Assembly (NCBI RefSeq): GCF_019929575.1
Contig: NZ_JAHZPU010000008.1
Location: 1-64,000, forward strand
Length of the DNA: 64,000 nucleotides
Direction: 5' to 3'
Source: Streptococcus infantis
GTDB taxonomy: Bacteria > Bacillota > Bacilli > Lactobacillales > Streptococcaceae
This document shows positions 1 through 8,572 of this stretch, piece after piece. Each line of letters opens with the position of its first letter. Positions within the stretch are counted from its first letter, which is position 1. Under the pieces are notes generated by a model. That model was not told the origin of the DNA. It saw only the letters and a program-made list of their open reading frames with translations, and ran no database searches. The position numbers were made by a program, and so were the translations under genes.

Positions 1-1
1 G

Positions 2-124
2 AGTCAGCTCAAACAGCTTGAAAGATACTCGCTTAATCAGAGGAACAACTTTGTTGCACTTGACTTGACAATTGGGGGGAGATTTTTTTGGCTAAAACCT
101 GTGATTTTCTCTGATAGAATCTAG
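2..124 (+). CDS. Possible C-terminal end of an upstream gene (partial)
   Basis: One frame is open from the left edge to a TAG at 122-124, giving about 40 residues ending LKPVIFSDRI. No other frame in this stretch is as open. It may be the end of the gene that precedes asnS, but it is too short to assign a family, and no start is visible. It could also be chance. Treat as tentative. Confidence 0.3.
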   Translation, partial: SQLKQLERYSLNQRNNFVALDLTIGGRFFWLKPVIFSDRI

Positions 125-141
125 CTATCAGGCATTATTTG

Positions 142-150
142 TGGTACAAT
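142..150 (+). promoter_or_regulatory. Promoter of asnS (extended -10)
   Basis: TGGTACAAT matches the extended -10 pattern TGnTAnAAT, 51 bases upstream of the asnS ATG. No good -35 is visible at 17 bp, which is usual for extended -10 promoters in streptococci. Confidence 0.55.
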
Positions 151-201
151 AGTGGGTAATGATGTCTTTGGACAAGTTAAACGAAAAAAGGAAGATAAAC
201 G

Positions 202-1545
202 ATGACAAAACGTGTAACAATTATCGAAGTAAAAGACTATGTTGGTCAAGAAGTCACTATTGGTGCTTGGGTTGCTAACAAGTCAGGAAAAGGAAAAATT
301 GCCTTCTTGCAATTGCGTGACGGAACTGCCTTCTTCCAAGGCGTGGCTTTCAAACCAAACTTTATCGAAAAATTCGGTGAAGAAGTAGGACTTGAAAAAT
401 TTGATACCATCAAACGTCTAAGCCAAGAAACGTCTGTCTTTGTAACAGGGATTGTTAAAGAAGACGAGCGCTCAAAATTTGGTTATGAGTTGGATATTAC
501 AGACATTGAAGTCATCGGTGAATCTCAAGATTACCCAATCACGCCAAAAGAACACGGAACAGACTTCTTGATGGACAACCGCCACTTGTGGTTGCGTTCA
601 CGCAAACAAGTAGCAGTCATGCAAATCCGTAACGCTATTATCTATGCAACTTATGAATTCTTTGATAAGAATGGCTTCATGAAATTTGATAGCCCAATCC
701 TTTCAGGAAATGCGGCAGAAGACTCTACAGAACTTTTTGAAACAGACTACTTTGGAACACCAGCCTACTTGAGCCAATCAGGACAGCTTTATCTTGAAGC
801 AGGTGCTATGGCTTTAGGTCGCGTCTTTGACTTTGGTCCAGTATTCCGTGCAGAGAAATCTAAGACTCGTCGTCACTTGACTGAGTTCTGGATGATGGAT
901 GCTGAGTACTCATACTTGACACATGATGAGTCACTTGACTTGCAAGAAGCTTATGTAAAAGCATTGCTTCAAGGAGTTCTAGATCGTGCTCCACAAGCCT
1001 TGGAAACATTGGAGCGTGATACAGAGCTCTTGAAACGATACATTGCAGAGCCGTTCAAACGCATCACTTACGATGAAGCCATTGACCTCTTGCAAGAGCA
1101 TGAAAATGATGCAGACGCTGACTACGAGCATCTTGAACATGGTGATGACTTTGGTTCACCACACGAAACGTGGATTTCAAACCACTTTGGTGTACCAACC
1201 TTTGTGATTAACTATCCAGCTGACATCAAGGCTTTCTACATGAAACCAGTTCCTGGGAACCCAGACCGCGTACTTTGTGCAGACTTGCTTGCGCCAGAAG
1301 GTTACGGAGAAATCATCGGTGGCTCCATGCGTGAGGAAGACTACGATGCCCTTGTCGCTAAGATGGAATCACTTGGAATGGATCGTACAGAATACGAATT
1401 CTACCTTGACCTTCGTAAATATGGTACAGTACCACACGGTGGATTTGGTATCGGTATTGAGCGTATGGTAACCTTCGCAGCTGGAACTAAACACATCCGT
1501 GAAGCTATTCCATTCCCACGTATGTTGCACCGTATCAAACCTTAA
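202..1545 (+). CDS. asnS: Asparaginyl-tRNA synthetase
   Basis: Cytoplasmic class II aminoacyl-tRNA synthetase that charges tRNA-Asn with asparagine. The 447-aa length is normal for bacterial AsnRS. An N-terminal OB-fold anticodon-binding domain (about residues 1-115) is followed by the class II core. Motif 2 ([15 protein letters not shown], about 215-230) and motif 3 ([10 protein letters not shown], about 414-423) are intact, and the arginine of motif 3 is present. The ATG has the purine-rich RBS AAAGGAAG 7-14 bases upstream. It is transcribed alone from the promoter at 142-150 and ends at a strong hairpin terminator. AspRS is the nearest alternative, but the length and lack of an AspRS insertion domain favour AsnRS. 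Confidence 0.97.
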   Translation: MTKRVTIIEVKDYVGQEVTIGAWVANKSGKGKIAFLQLRDGTAFFQGVAFKPNFIEKFGEEVGLEKFDTIKRLSQETSVFVTGIVKEDERSKFGYELDITDIEVIGESQDYPITPKEHGTDFLMDNRHLWLRSRKQVAVMQIRNAIIYATYEFFDKNGFMKFDSPILSGNAAEDSTELFETDYFGTPAYLSQSGQLYLEAGAMALGRVFDFGPVFRAEKSKTRRHLTEFWMMDAEYSYLTHDESLDLQEAYVKALLQGVLDRAPQALETLERDTELLKRYIAEPFKRITYDEAIDLLQEHENDADADYEHLEHGDDFGSPHETWISNHFGVPTFVINYPADIKAFYMKPVPGNPDRVLCADLLAPEGYGEIIGGSMREEDYDALVAKMESLGMDRTEYEFYLDLRKYGTVPHGGFGIGIERMVTFAAGTKHIREAIPFPRMLHRIKP

Positions 1546-1552
1546 TAGCCAT

Positions 1553-1574
1553 AAAAACGCCGTCTGGCGTTTTT
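1553..1574 (+). terminator. Rho-independent terminator after asnS
   Basis: Perfect 9-bp stem AAAAACGCC / GGCGTTTTT with a GTCT loop. The T-run is part of the stem, so it could work in both directions. Confidence 0.9.
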
Positions 1575-1663
1575 ACTTTAAATGAAAGAGGTGGAGAAAA
1601 TGTAGGCAAATCTCAGTAAGTCTTTTAGAAACAATTATATTACATATAGAAAGAGAGAAAACA

Positions 1664-2863
1664 ATGTTTAAAAGAACTTACAAACGCAATATTCCACTCC
1701 TAGCAGGTCTGGAATTCACATCTTATTTTGGAATTACCAGTTTTTGGATTTTATTTTTCATTCAAAATGGTCTTTCATTACTTCAAATCGGTTTACTAGA
1801 AAGTATCTTTCATGGGACAAGTCTCTTATGTGAGATCCCGTCAGGTATGTTGGCCGATCGGTTTAGCTACAAGACCAATCTCTATTTGGCTCGATTGGCC
1901 AGCATTGTGTCCTCTATCTTGATTTTGTTTGGTCAGGGGAATTTTTGGATTTATGCGATTGCCATGATGGTTAATGCTTGGTCTTACAATTTTGATTCGG
2001 GGACCAGTACGGCTTTCTTATATGATTCAGCTGTTGAAGCAGGTCAGAAGGACCGTTATCTTCAGATTTCTAGCTTTTTGTCTGGTGTGGCAGAAGTCAC
2101 TCGAACTCTAGGTACAGTTGTGGCAGGCTTCTTTATTCACGGAACATTGGCCTGGACCTATCTGATAGCTATTGGATTTTCATTTATTTCTATCATTTTG
2201 ATTTATTTCATGAAAGAACCAATGGCCAAGAGAGAGAAAAATGAATCCTTAACCTTTAAAAGGATTGTCCTGCAAGTCAGAAAAGAATGGCAGGAAAAAC
2301 CAGTACTCTTTTACTGGATGATGATATACCAGCTAGTCGGGACACTCATGTGCATGTTTTACTTTTACTATCAGCAGAAAATAAGTGACTTAGCAGGGTG
2401 GCAGGTTTCACTGGTTATGCTGATTGGTAGTTTGCTAAACCTATTGGCGGTTTATTTAGCTAGTCAAATCGGGAAAAAATGGAATAGCAATCAAGTTTTT
2501 CCGATGCTTGTTGCACTGACAGGCCTCGCAATGCTATTGGTATTTTCTGGGACACCCTTTGCCTTTCTTCTCGTATATCTTTTAACTGATACACTTTATG
2601 CAGTTTATCAGCCGATCTACTTCAATGATTTACAAGGCTATTTACCCTCAAGTGTAAGAGCAACCATGCTTAGTATCAATTCTATGCTCTTTAGTTTATC
2701 TATGATTGTCATTTTCCCGCTGACAGGCTGGATGATTGATCGTTGGGATCTTGTAGCTGTCTTTTTAGTTCTAGGTCTTATCTTGCTTTTAACCTCCCCT
2801 ATCCTAATAATCGGTCTAAAAAGGATGGGCAAGGTATTGGATAAGGACTTAAAAACTGAGTAA
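1664..2863 (+). CDS. Major facilitator superfamily transporter
   Basis: A 399-aa, very hydrophobic protein with about 12 predicted membrane segments. An MFS motif-A-like loop (GMLADRFSYK, about residues 61-70) lies between TM2 and TM3, and a basic cytoplasmic loop (about 188-215) separates the two six-helix halves. This is the architecture of proton-coupled drug or metabolite exporters. The substrate cannot be read from sequence. The start has RBS GAAAGAGAG upstream. It stands alone, 118 bp after asnS, without a clear terminator of its own before queH. Confidence 0.85.
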   Translation: MFKRTYKRNIPLLAGLEFTSYFGITSFWILFFIQNGLSLLQIGLLESIFHGTSLLCEIPSGMLADRFSYKTNLYLARLASIVSSILILFGQGNFWIYAIAMMVNAWSYNFDSGTSTAFLYDSAVEAGQKDRYLQISSFLSGVAEVTRTLGTVVAGFFIHGTLAWTYLIAIGFSFISIILIYFMKEPMAKREKNESLTFKRIVLQVRKEWQEKPVLFYWMMIYQLVGTLMCMFYFYYQQKISDLAGWQVSLVMLIGSLLNLLAVYLASQIGKKWNSNQVFPMLVALTGLAMLLVFSGTPFAFLLVYLLTDTLYAVYQPIYFNDLQGYLPSSVRATMLSINSMLFSLSMIVIFPLTGWMIDRWDLVAVFLVLGLILLLTSPILIIGLKRMGKVLDKDLKTE

Positions 2864-2897
2864 AGCACGAAAACCTATTTGCCCAAAGTATCATCCT

Positions 2898-2908
2898 GTG
2901 GTACAATA
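2898..2908 (+). promoter_or_regulatory. Promoter of queH (extended -10)
   Basis: TGTGGTACAAT is an extended -10 sequence ending 22 bases before the queH start, with RBS AAAGGAG in between. Confidence 0.55.
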
Positions 2909-2930
2909 GCATGAGGAAAAGGAGAAGAGT

Positions 2931-3698
2931 ATGATCGATGTAGAAGAAATTCTAAGTAAGATGAATCCCAATCAAAAGATCAACTATGACCGTGTCATGC
3001 AAAAGATGGTCCAAGTGTGGGAAAAAAATGAAGAGAGACCAACTATTCTCATGCACGTCTGTTGTGCTCCCTGTAGCACCTATACTTTAGAGTATTTGAC
3101 CAAGTATGCAGATGTGACCATCTATTTTGCAAATTCAAATATCCATCCCAAAGCAGAGTATCACAAGCGTGCTTATGTGACCAAAAAGTTTGTCAGTGAT
3201 TTCAATGAGCGAACTGGCAACAAGGTTCAATACCTAGAAGCACCATACGAACCCAATGAATATCGTAAATTGGTCCGTGGTTTGGAAGAAGAACCAGAAG
3301 GTGGAGATCGCTGCAAGGTTTGTTTTGACTATCGCTTGGATAAGACAGCGCAGGTAGCGATGGACTTAGGGTTTGATTACTTTGGTTCGGCCCTGACGAT
3401 CAGTCCTCATAAAAATTCACAAACCATCAATAGTATCGGGATCGATGTGCAGAAAATCTATACTACCCATTATCTTCCGAGTGACTTTAAGAAAAATCAG
3501 GGTTACAAACGTTCTGTAGAGATGTGTGAAGAGTACGATATCTATCGTCAATGTTACTGTGGCTGTGTCTATGCCGCTCAAGCTCAAAATATTGACTTGG
3601 TACAGGTCAAGAAGGATGCAACAGCCTTTATGGTAGATAAGGATATCGAAAAAGACTATTCGCATATCAAGTTCACTGTTACGAAGTTAGATATTTAG
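2931..3698 (+). CDS. queH: Epoxyqueuosine reductase QueH
   Basis: Reduces epoxyqueuosine to queuosine in the wobble base of GUN-anticodon tRNAs, the last step of queuosine synthesis. The 255-aa protein has the QueH (DUF208) cysteine signature: HVCCAPCST at about residues 42-50, CKVCFDYR about 126-133, and a C-terminal CYCGC about 204-208, which in the family bind an iron-sulfur cluster and a second metal. It replaces the cobalamin enzyme QueG. The ATG at 2931 is preceded by AAAAGGAGAAGAG. Monocistronic, closed by a terminator. No other queuosine genes are in this window. Confidence 0.92.
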   Translation: MIDVEEILSKMNPNQKINYDRVMQKMVQVWEKNEERPTILMHVCCAPCSTYTLEYLTKYADVTIYFANSNIHPKAEYHKRAYVTKKFVSDFNERTGNKVQYLEAPYEPNEYRKLVRGLEEEPEGGDRCKVCFDYRLDKTAQVAMDLGFDYFGSALTISPHKNSQTINSIGIDVQKIYTTHYLPSDFKKNQGYKRSVEMCEEYDIYRQCYCGCVYAAQAQNIDLVQVKKDATAFMVDKDIEKDYSHIKFTVTKLDI

Positions 3699-3701
3699 AC
3701 G

Positions 3702-3729
3702 AAAACCTGCCCAATGTGGCAGGTTTTTT
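3702..3729 (+). terminator. Terminator after queH
   Basis: Stem AAAACCTGCC / GGCAGGTTTT with a 6-base loop followed by T residues, starting 4 bases after the queH stop. Confidence 0.9.
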
Positions 3730-3734
3730 GCTAG

Positions 3735-3930
3735 GAAAAGGTGATGGAGAGAAGTCGATGGACCGATCTATGAATTCCTAGTCCATGACTCGAGAGATTT
3801 CAATAAATCAGTTGAGACTTAAGATTTGTGGATGAAAAATGAAGTTTTGCTCAAAGGAGATTTTGGGAATTTAGAATGCTGATAAATAGTTCAATTAGTC
3901 GCTACTCAAAGGCTCGTTGAAAATCAAAAA
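3735..3930. other. Intergenic stretch with no recognised feature
   Basis: About 200 bases between the queH terminator and the terminator of the leftward group. All frames are broken by stops. I see no repeat, hairpin or CiaR-type box. Confidence 0.5.
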
Positions 3931-3932
3931 AC

Positions 3933-3958
3933 GAGGTCAGGATTTTAATCCTGACCTC
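3933..3958 (-). terminator. Terminator of the leftward aph-like/recX/DUF402 group
   Basis: 12-bp perfect stem GAGGTCAGGATT / AATCCTGACCTC with a 2-base centre. On the minus strand it is followed by GTTTTTTG, so it acts on the leftward genes. Confidence 0.88.
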
Positions 3959-3966
3959 TGACAACT

Positions 3967-4500
3967 TTACCGATTCTTTAGTTCTACGTAGCGTTTGTAC
4001 CAAATGTTGACATAGGCTTCTGAGAAAGGACCTCGCTCATTGTTAATCCAATCAACAAGAATCTTTACATGCTCTTTCAGAATATAGTCTAGATCAGAAG
4101 AATACTTCATTTTTCGCTTATGTCGTTCATACTCCTCAACGTCCAAGAGGCGTTTTTCACCATCTGTAAAAACTTTAACATCCAAATCATAGTCAATGTA
4201 TTTTAAAGCTTCTTCATCCAGATAGTAAGGACTTGCCATATTGCAGTAGTAGGAGATACCATTTTCACGAATCATAGCGATAATATTAAACCAATATTTC
4301 TTGTGAAAGTAAACAATAGCCGGTTCTCGAGTCACCCAACGACGACCGTCACTTTCGGTAACAAGTGTGTGGTCGTTGACGCCGATAATAGCGTTCTCTG
4401 TTGTTTTTAGTACCATGGTGTCCCGCCAAGTACGGTGGAGACTCCCATCATGCTTATAACTTTGAATTGTAATAAAGTCGCCTTCTTTTGGAAGTTTCAT
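3967..4500 (-). CDS. DUF402 family nucleoside di/triphosphatase-like protein
   Basis: A 177-aa soluble protein that reads like the Gram-positive DUF402 family (Bacillus YgaC, Staphylococcus Ntdp), which hydrolyses nucleoside tri- and diphosphates. Acidic and aromatic residues expected for the metal site are present around [10 protein letters not shown] (about 105-114) and [11 protein letters not shown] (about 140-150). It is the last gene of a leftward group with recX and the aph-like gene, 88 bp downstream of recX. The RBS is weak (GAAAG at about -14), and a possible internal promoter TGATACAAT lies about 40 bases upstream. The biochemical role is inferred from family resemblance only. Confidence 0.75.
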   Translation of the reverse strand: MKLPKEGDFITIQSYKHDGSLHRTWRDTMVLKTTENAIIGVNDHTLVTESDGRRWVTREPAIVYFHKKYWFNIIAMIRENGISYYCNMASPYYLDEEALKYIDYDLDVKVFTDGEKRLLDVEEYERHKRKMKYSSDLDYILKEHVKILVDWINNERGPFSEAYVNIWYKRYVELKNR

Positions 4501-4588
4501 AACTAACCAACTTTCTACAATTTATAAGTTTATCGTTTACTATTGTATCACATTTTTGTTTAAAGTTCTTAGTTTTTTCATGAAAAAA

Positions 4589-5365
4589 TTAAAGATATTC
4601 TCTGAGGGCGCTGGCTATATCCGAAAAATCATAACCTTTTCTAGCTAAAACTTGGGTCAAACGTTGTTTCAGTTCGTATCCTTCATACTTTCGTGAATAT
4701 TTCCGATACTGCTTGTCTAACTCTTTAAAAATAAGTTCCTGAACGGTTTCTTCTTCTACCTGGCTGTCCAACTGGTCAAAGGCTGTTTTGGCTTCTGTGT
4801 AGGAAAATCCTTTATTGGTTAGGCTTTGGATAATCTTATCCTGTAGAGCACGGGCAGGTAATTTCCCTTGGTATTTTTTCAGTAGTTTTTCAGATGTGCG
4901 CTCTGCGACTTCCGTCATATCAAATTCTTGTAAGACTTCTTGGATAATGGATTTAGCAACGCCTTTTTGAGAAATCTTCTGCATGAGCATATAGCTTCCC
5001 TTATCTCCTGAAAGCTGATTGGAATTGATGATGGCATAAGCATATTGGCGATCATTAATCCAATTATCATCTTTTAAAGACTGGATAACTCTGGGGATGA
5101 TGTTCTCATCAATTTCATGTTTGGCAAGATAATCTCGAACTTCTTTTTCAGTACGAGACTTAAAGGATAGATGATAAAGAGCTAGATTTTTACTGTAGGA
5201 AAATTGCGCAAAGGATTTAATCTCAGTTAGTTCTTCAGCTGAGATCTCTTTCCCTTTTGTCAACATAAAGCGAACAATGGTATCCTCTGTAATGTAGCAG
5301 GTTTGGTCCTTATCAAGTTCGAGCAGATAGAGTCGTTTTTTCTTTTCAAGTTTTGTGATTTTCAT
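4589..5365 (-). CDS. recX: Regulatory protein RecX
   Basis: RecX binds RecA filaments and modulates recombination and strand exchange. The 258-aa length fits Gram-positive RecX, which is longer than the E. coli protein. The middle holds the family three-helix repeats, including [11 protein letters not shown] (about 69-79) and a second repeat with [19 protein letters not shown]. The C-terminus ends in [15 protein letters not shown]. The RBS AGAGGTAAACC lies just before the ATG. It begins 10 bp after the stop of the aph-like gene, so the two are almost certainly co-transcribed. Confidence 0.93.
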   Translation of the reverse strand: MKITKLEKKKRLYLLELDKDQTCYITEDTIVRFMLTKGKEISAEELTEIKSFAQFSYSKNLALYHLSFKSRTEKEVRDYLAKHEIDENIIPRVIQSLKDDNWINDRQYAYAIINSNQLSGDKGSYMLMQKISQKGVAKSIIQEVLQEFDMTEVAERTSEKLLKKYQGKLPARALQDKIIQSLTNKGFSYTEAKTAFDQLDSQVEEETVQELIFKELDKQYRKYSRKYEGYELKQRLTQVLARKGYDFSDIASALREYL

Positions 5366-5375
5366 GGTTTACCTC

Positions 5376-6149
5376 TTATCCAAATGCTTCGAAGGCAGCA
5401 ACGAGTCGAAGTTTGTTGCTATCAATCAGCTCTCTCCCGTAATAGTCGAGAAATAGTTCAGCATATTTGGGATCTTTTAAGTTGTAGTTGAGGGACCAAA
5501 CTGCCCAAAAGAGATCGATATGTCGGTCACTGAAATCAGCCAAACCAAGATCAATAAAACAAGAGAAGTGGTCAGCATCTTTTAGAATAAAGTTTGGTAG
5601 ACAGGCATCACCGTGAATAAAGGCATCTGTTTCTAAAAGGTGCCCTTGTTCTTGGATGAGTTGGAAGGCCTCTTCGCGACTGTTAATCTGGAATTGGGGT
5701 AGGAGTGCCTTGGCATAGAACTCCCCTTTTTCATAGTTTTTAAAGGCTCTTTCTTTATAGACTTTTAAATGATTTTCTGATGGAAAATTTTGTGGGTTTA
5801 AGTTGTGAAGCTTTTTAAGAGCCTCTGCCATTGTTCGGCAGATTTTTTCTGGCTGGTCTAAAAAAGCGAGAGCATCATGACCAATAGCCTCTTTAGTCAG
5901 GAGGTAGTCTTTATCTGTAGATAGATAGTGGATGACTGGAGTTCCTATTCCCTCTTGTTCAAACCAACTCGCAATGCTAGTTTCTCGCTCTAAACTTCCC
6001 TTTTGATCAATTTTTAAATAGTAACCTGAATCAAGATAGAGAACTCTTGCGCCTGAATGAGAAGAGCTGTCCGATAGGTTTGCCTCCTCTATATAAGTTC
6101 GTAATTGCTCAGGAAAATCCAATGAGGAAAAAGATATCTTTGTATTCAT
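5376..6149 (-). CDS. Aminoglycoside phosphotransferase family kinase, APH(3')-like
   Basis: A 257-aa kinase-fold protein. It carries the Brenner motif HGDACLPN (about residues 180-187) with catalytic Asp, followed by the metal-binding FIDLGLADFSDRHIDL (about 198-213). This spacing and wording resemble APH(3') kanamycin kinases (about 264 aa) more than choline or fructosamine kinases. An N-terminal upstream extension to 6251 is open, but the ATG at 6149 is preferred because the protein family starts there and an extended -10 lies 6 bases before it. First gene of the leftward group with recX. The substrate is unknown: it may be a metabolite kinase rather than a resistance enzyme. Confidence 0.82.
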   Translation of the reverse strand: MNTKISFSSLDFPEQLRTYIEEANLSDSSSHSGARVLYLDSGYYLKIDQKGSLERETSIASWFEQEGIGTPVIHYLSTDKDYLLTKEAIGHDALAFLDQPEKICRTMAEALKKLHNLNPQNFPSENHLKVYKERAFKNYEKGEFYAKALLPQFQINSREEAFQLIQEQGHLLETDAFIHGDACLPNFILKDADHFSCFIDLGLADFSDRHIDLFWAVWSLNYNLKDPKYAELFLDYYGRELIDSNKLRLVAAFEAFG

Positions 6150-6155
6150 GGTTTT

Positions 6156-6164
6156 ATTGTAACA
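6156..6164 (-). promoter_or_regulatory. Extended -10 promoter of the aph-like gene, probably leaderless
   Basis: On the minus strand TGTTACAAT fits the extended -10 pattern. Only 6 bases (AAAACC) separate it from the ATG at 6149, which would place the transcription start at or next to the start codon. No Shine-Dalgarno sequence is present. Confidence 0.6.
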
Positions 6165-6169
6165 TATTC

Positions 6170-6198
6170 TTAACCATTGAGAAACTACGTGGTATAAT
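6170..6198 (+). promoter_or_regulatory. Promoter of rlmCD, probably leaderless
   Basis: TGGTATAAT (6190-6198) is a perfect extended -10. TTAACC at 6170-6175 is a 4/6 -35 at 17-bp spacing. The ATG at 6205 follows after 6 bases, so the mRNA would start at the start codon. No RBS is visible. Confidence 0.7.
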
Positions 6199-6204
6199 AG
6201 ACTT

Positions 6205-7572
6205 ATGAATCTAAAAGTCAAACAAAAAATTCCATTAAAAATCAAGCGCATGGGGATTAACGGGGAAGGAATCGGATTTTACCAGAAAACCCTCGTTTTT
6301 GTTCCAGGTGCCCTCAAGGGAGAAGATATCTATTGTCAGGTGACTTCGGTTAAGCGTAACTACGTTGAGGCTAAACTCCTTGAGGTCAATAAAAAATCTA
6401 AGTTTCGAGTGGTCCCAGACTGCACCATCTATAATGAGTGTGGTGGCTGTCAAATCATGCACCTGCATTATGACAAGCAGTTAGAATTCAAGACGGATCT
6501 CCTCCATCAAGCTCTGAAGAAATTTGCTCCTGCTGGCTACGAAAACTATGAAATTAGACCAACCATTGGCATGCAGGAGCCTAAGTATTATCGGGCTAAA
6601 CTGCAATTCCAAACTCGAAAATTTAAGGGCCAAGTCAAGGCGGGATTATATGCTCAAAATTCCCATTATTTGGTTGAGTTAAAAGACTGTCTGGTTCAAG
6701 ACAAGGAGACGCAGATTATTGCCAATCGCATTGCTGAACTCTTGACCTATCATCAAATTCCGATTACAGATGAACGGAAAATTCTTGGGGTTCGGACCAT
6801 CATGGTTCGTCGAGCACGGAAAACTGGGCAGGTTCAAATCATTATCGTCACTAATCGCCAATTGAATCTGACTCTCTTAGTTCAAGACCTAGTCAAGGAT
6901 TTTCCAGAAGTGGTGACAGTTGCAGTCAATACCAATACTGCAAAAACCAGTGAGATTTATGGAGACAAGACCGAGATTATTTGGGGGCAGGATAGTATAC
7001 GCGAAGGTGTTCTAGACTATGAATTTTCTCTTTCACCACGAGCTTTTTACCAGCTCAATCCTGAACAGACAGAAGTCCTCTACAGTGAAGCCGTTAAGGC
7101 CTTGGACGTAAATGAGAATGACCATCTGATTGATGCCTATTGTGGTGTTGGGACCATTGGTTTTGCCTTTGCTAAGAAAGTCAAAAGCTTGAGAGGGATG
7201 GATATTATTCCAGAAGCTATTGAGGATGCCAAAGAAAATGCCAAGCGCATGGGTTATACCAATACTCACTATGAGGCTGGAACTGCAGAAGAAATCATCC
7301 CTCGTTGGTACAAGGAAGGCTATCGTGCAGATGCTTTGATTGTAGATCCGCCACGTACTGGTTTAGATGACAAGCTTTTGGATACTATCGTCAAATACGC
7401 TCCTGAAAAGATGGTCTATGTTTCCTGCAATGTGTCTACCTTGGCGCGTGATTTAGTCCGTCTGGTAGAGGTCTATGATCTACACTATATCCAGTCTGTT
7501 GATATGTTTCCACACACGGCTAGAACAGAAGCAGTGGTCAAATTAACGAGGCGCAAGCCAGCTTCTAGATAA
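6205..7572 (+). CDS. rlmCD: 23S rRNA (uracil-C5)-methyltransferase RlmCD
   Basis: SAM-dependent enzyme making 5-methyluridine in 23S rRNA. In streptococci one enzyme of this family (RlmCD, older name RumA) modifies both U747 and U1939. The 455-aa protein has an N-terminal TRAM domain (about 1-60), iron-sulfur cysteines in [10 protein letters not shown] (about 73-82), and a Rossmann methyltransferase domain with [11 protein letters not shown] (about 309-319), DPPRTGL (about 388-394) and the catalytic cysteine in [14 protein letters not shown] (about 411-424). The start lacks an RBS and sits 6 bases after a perfect extended -10. It is divergent from the aph-like/recX group. Confidence 0.94.
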   Translation: MNLKVKQKIPLKIKRMGINGEGIGFYQKTLVFVPGALKGEDIYCQVTSVKRNYVEAKLLEVNKKSKFRVVPDCTIYNECGGCQIMHLHYDKQLEFKTDLLHQALKKFAPAGYENYEIRPTIGMQEPKYYRAKLQFQTRKFKGQVKAGLYAQNSHYLVELKDCLVQDKETQIIANRIAELLTYHQIPITDERKILGVRTIMVRRARKTGQVQIIIVTNRQLNLTLLVQDLVKDFPEVVTVAVNTNTAKTSEIYGDKTEIIWGQDSIREGVLDYEFSLSPRAFYQLNPEQTEVLYSEAVKALDVNENDHLIDAYCGVGTIGFAFAKKVKSLRGMDIIPEAIEDAKENAKRMGYTNTHYEAGTAEEIIPRWYKEGYRADALIVDPPRTGLDDKLLDTIVKYAPEKMVYVSCNVSTLARDLVRLVEVYDLHYIQSVDMFPHTARTEAVVKLTRRKPASR

Positions 7573-7624
7573 AAATGGCAACTGGAAAGTTTTTGAAAAG
7601 AAGACTTCTAGTTACAGAGTAAGA

Positions 7625-7654
7625 TTTGCAAGCTATCTTTAAATATGATAAAAT
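7625..7654 (+). promoter_or_regulatory. Promoter of tpiA
   Basis: TTGCAA at 7625-7630 and TGATAAAAT ending at 7654 form a -35/extended -10 pair with 18-bp spacing. Confidence 0.55.
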
Positions 7655-7689
7655 AAATAGAAAATAAAATGAAAAAAGAGGTATGTGAA

Positions 7690-8448
7690 ATGTCACGTAA
7701 ACCATTTATCGCTGGTAACTGGAAAATGAACAAAAACCCAGAAGAAGCAAAAGCATTCGTTGAAGCTGTAGCATCAAAACTTCCTTCATCAGACCTTGTT
7801 GAAGCAGGTATCGCAGCTCCTGCTCTTGACTTGACAACTGTTCTTGCTGCTGCTAAAGGTTCAAGCCTTAAAGTTGCTGCTCAAAACTGCTACTTTGAAA
7901 ATGCAGGTGCTTTCACTGGTGAAACTAGCCCACAAGTTTTGAAAGAAATCGGTACTGACTATGTTGTGATCGGTCACTCAGAACGTCGTGACTACTTCCA
8001 CGAAACAGACGAAGACATCAACAAAAAAGCAAAAGCAATCTTTGCAAACGGTATGCTTCCAATCATCTGTTGTGGTGAGTCACTTGAAACTTACGAAGCT
8101 GGTAAAGCAGCAGAATTCGTAGGTGCTCAAGTTTCAGCTGCTCTTGCTGGATTGACTGCAGAACAAGTAGCTTCAACAGTTATCGCTTATGAGCCAATCT
8201 GGGCTATCGGTACTGGTAAATCTGCTTCACAAGACGACGCACAAAAAATGTGTAAAGTTGTTCGTGATGTTGTAGCTGCTGACTTCGGTCAAGAAGTAGC
8301 TGACAAAGTACGTGTTCAATACGGTGGTTCAGTTAAACCTGAAAACGTTGCTGAATACATGGCTTGTCCAGACGTTGACGGAGCTCTTGTAGGTGGTGCA
8401 TCACTTGACCCAGAAAGCTTCTTGGCATTGCTTGACTTTGTAAAATAA
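7690..8448 (+). CDS. tpiA: Triosephosphate isomerase
   Basis: Glycolytic enzyme interconverting dihydroxyacetone phosphate and glyceraldehyde 3-phosphate. The 252-aa TIM barrel keeps the N-terminal GNWKMNK with the catalytic Lys (about 9-15), the His electrophile in GHSERR (about 94-99), the catalytic Glu in [11 protein letters not shown] (about 164-174, including flexible loop 6), and the phosphate-binding YGGSV and GALVGGASL. An in-frame ATG at 7669 is rejected because AAAGAGG sits 9 bases before the ATG at 7690, where family members start. Codon choice is strongly biased, as expected for an abundant enzyme. Followed by a terminator. Confidence 0.97.
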   Translation: MSRKPFIAGNWKMNKNPEEAKAFVEAVASKLPSSDLVEAGIAAPALDLTTVLAAAKGSSLKVAAQNCYFENAGAFTGETSPQVLKEIGTDYVVIGHSERRDYFHETDEDINKKAKAIFANGMLPIICCGESLETYEAGKAAEFVGAQVSAALAGLTAEQVASTVIAYEPIWAIGTGKSASQDDAQKMCKVVRDVVAADFGQEVADKVRVQYGGSVKPENVAEYMACPDVDGALVGGASLDPESFLALLDFVK

Positions 8449-8462
8449 GCCTTAAATATCTG

Positions 8463-8510
8463 AGACAGACAGTTCCCTCCCTCGAGGTTAAGACTGCCTG
8501 TCTTCTTTTT
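8463..8510 (+). terminator. Terminator after tpiA
   Basis: Arms AGACAGACAGT and ACTGCCTGTCT pair with one mismatch across a 19-base loop holding CCTCGAGG, and are followed by TCTTTTT. Confidence 0.8.
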
Positions 8511-8519
8511 AGTAAAAAG

Positions 8520-8541
8520 GCGTGCGAAAGCACGCTCTTTT
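8520..8541 (+). terminator. Second hairpin, terminator or attenuator ahead of the ABC exporter
   Basis: GCGTGC-GAAA-GCACGC, a perfect 6-bp stem with a GNRA tetraloop, preceded by AAAAAG and followed by TCTTTTCT. It lies 31 bases upstream of the exporter start. Confidence 0.65.
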
Positions 8542-8572
8542 CTGCATTTTGAATGAAAAAGAAAGGAGAATT

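Noticed and set aside
1581-1663. Possible riboswitch leader of the first MFS gene
   Set aside because: No conserved riboswitch core or terminator/anti-terminator pair could be found in the 83 bases.
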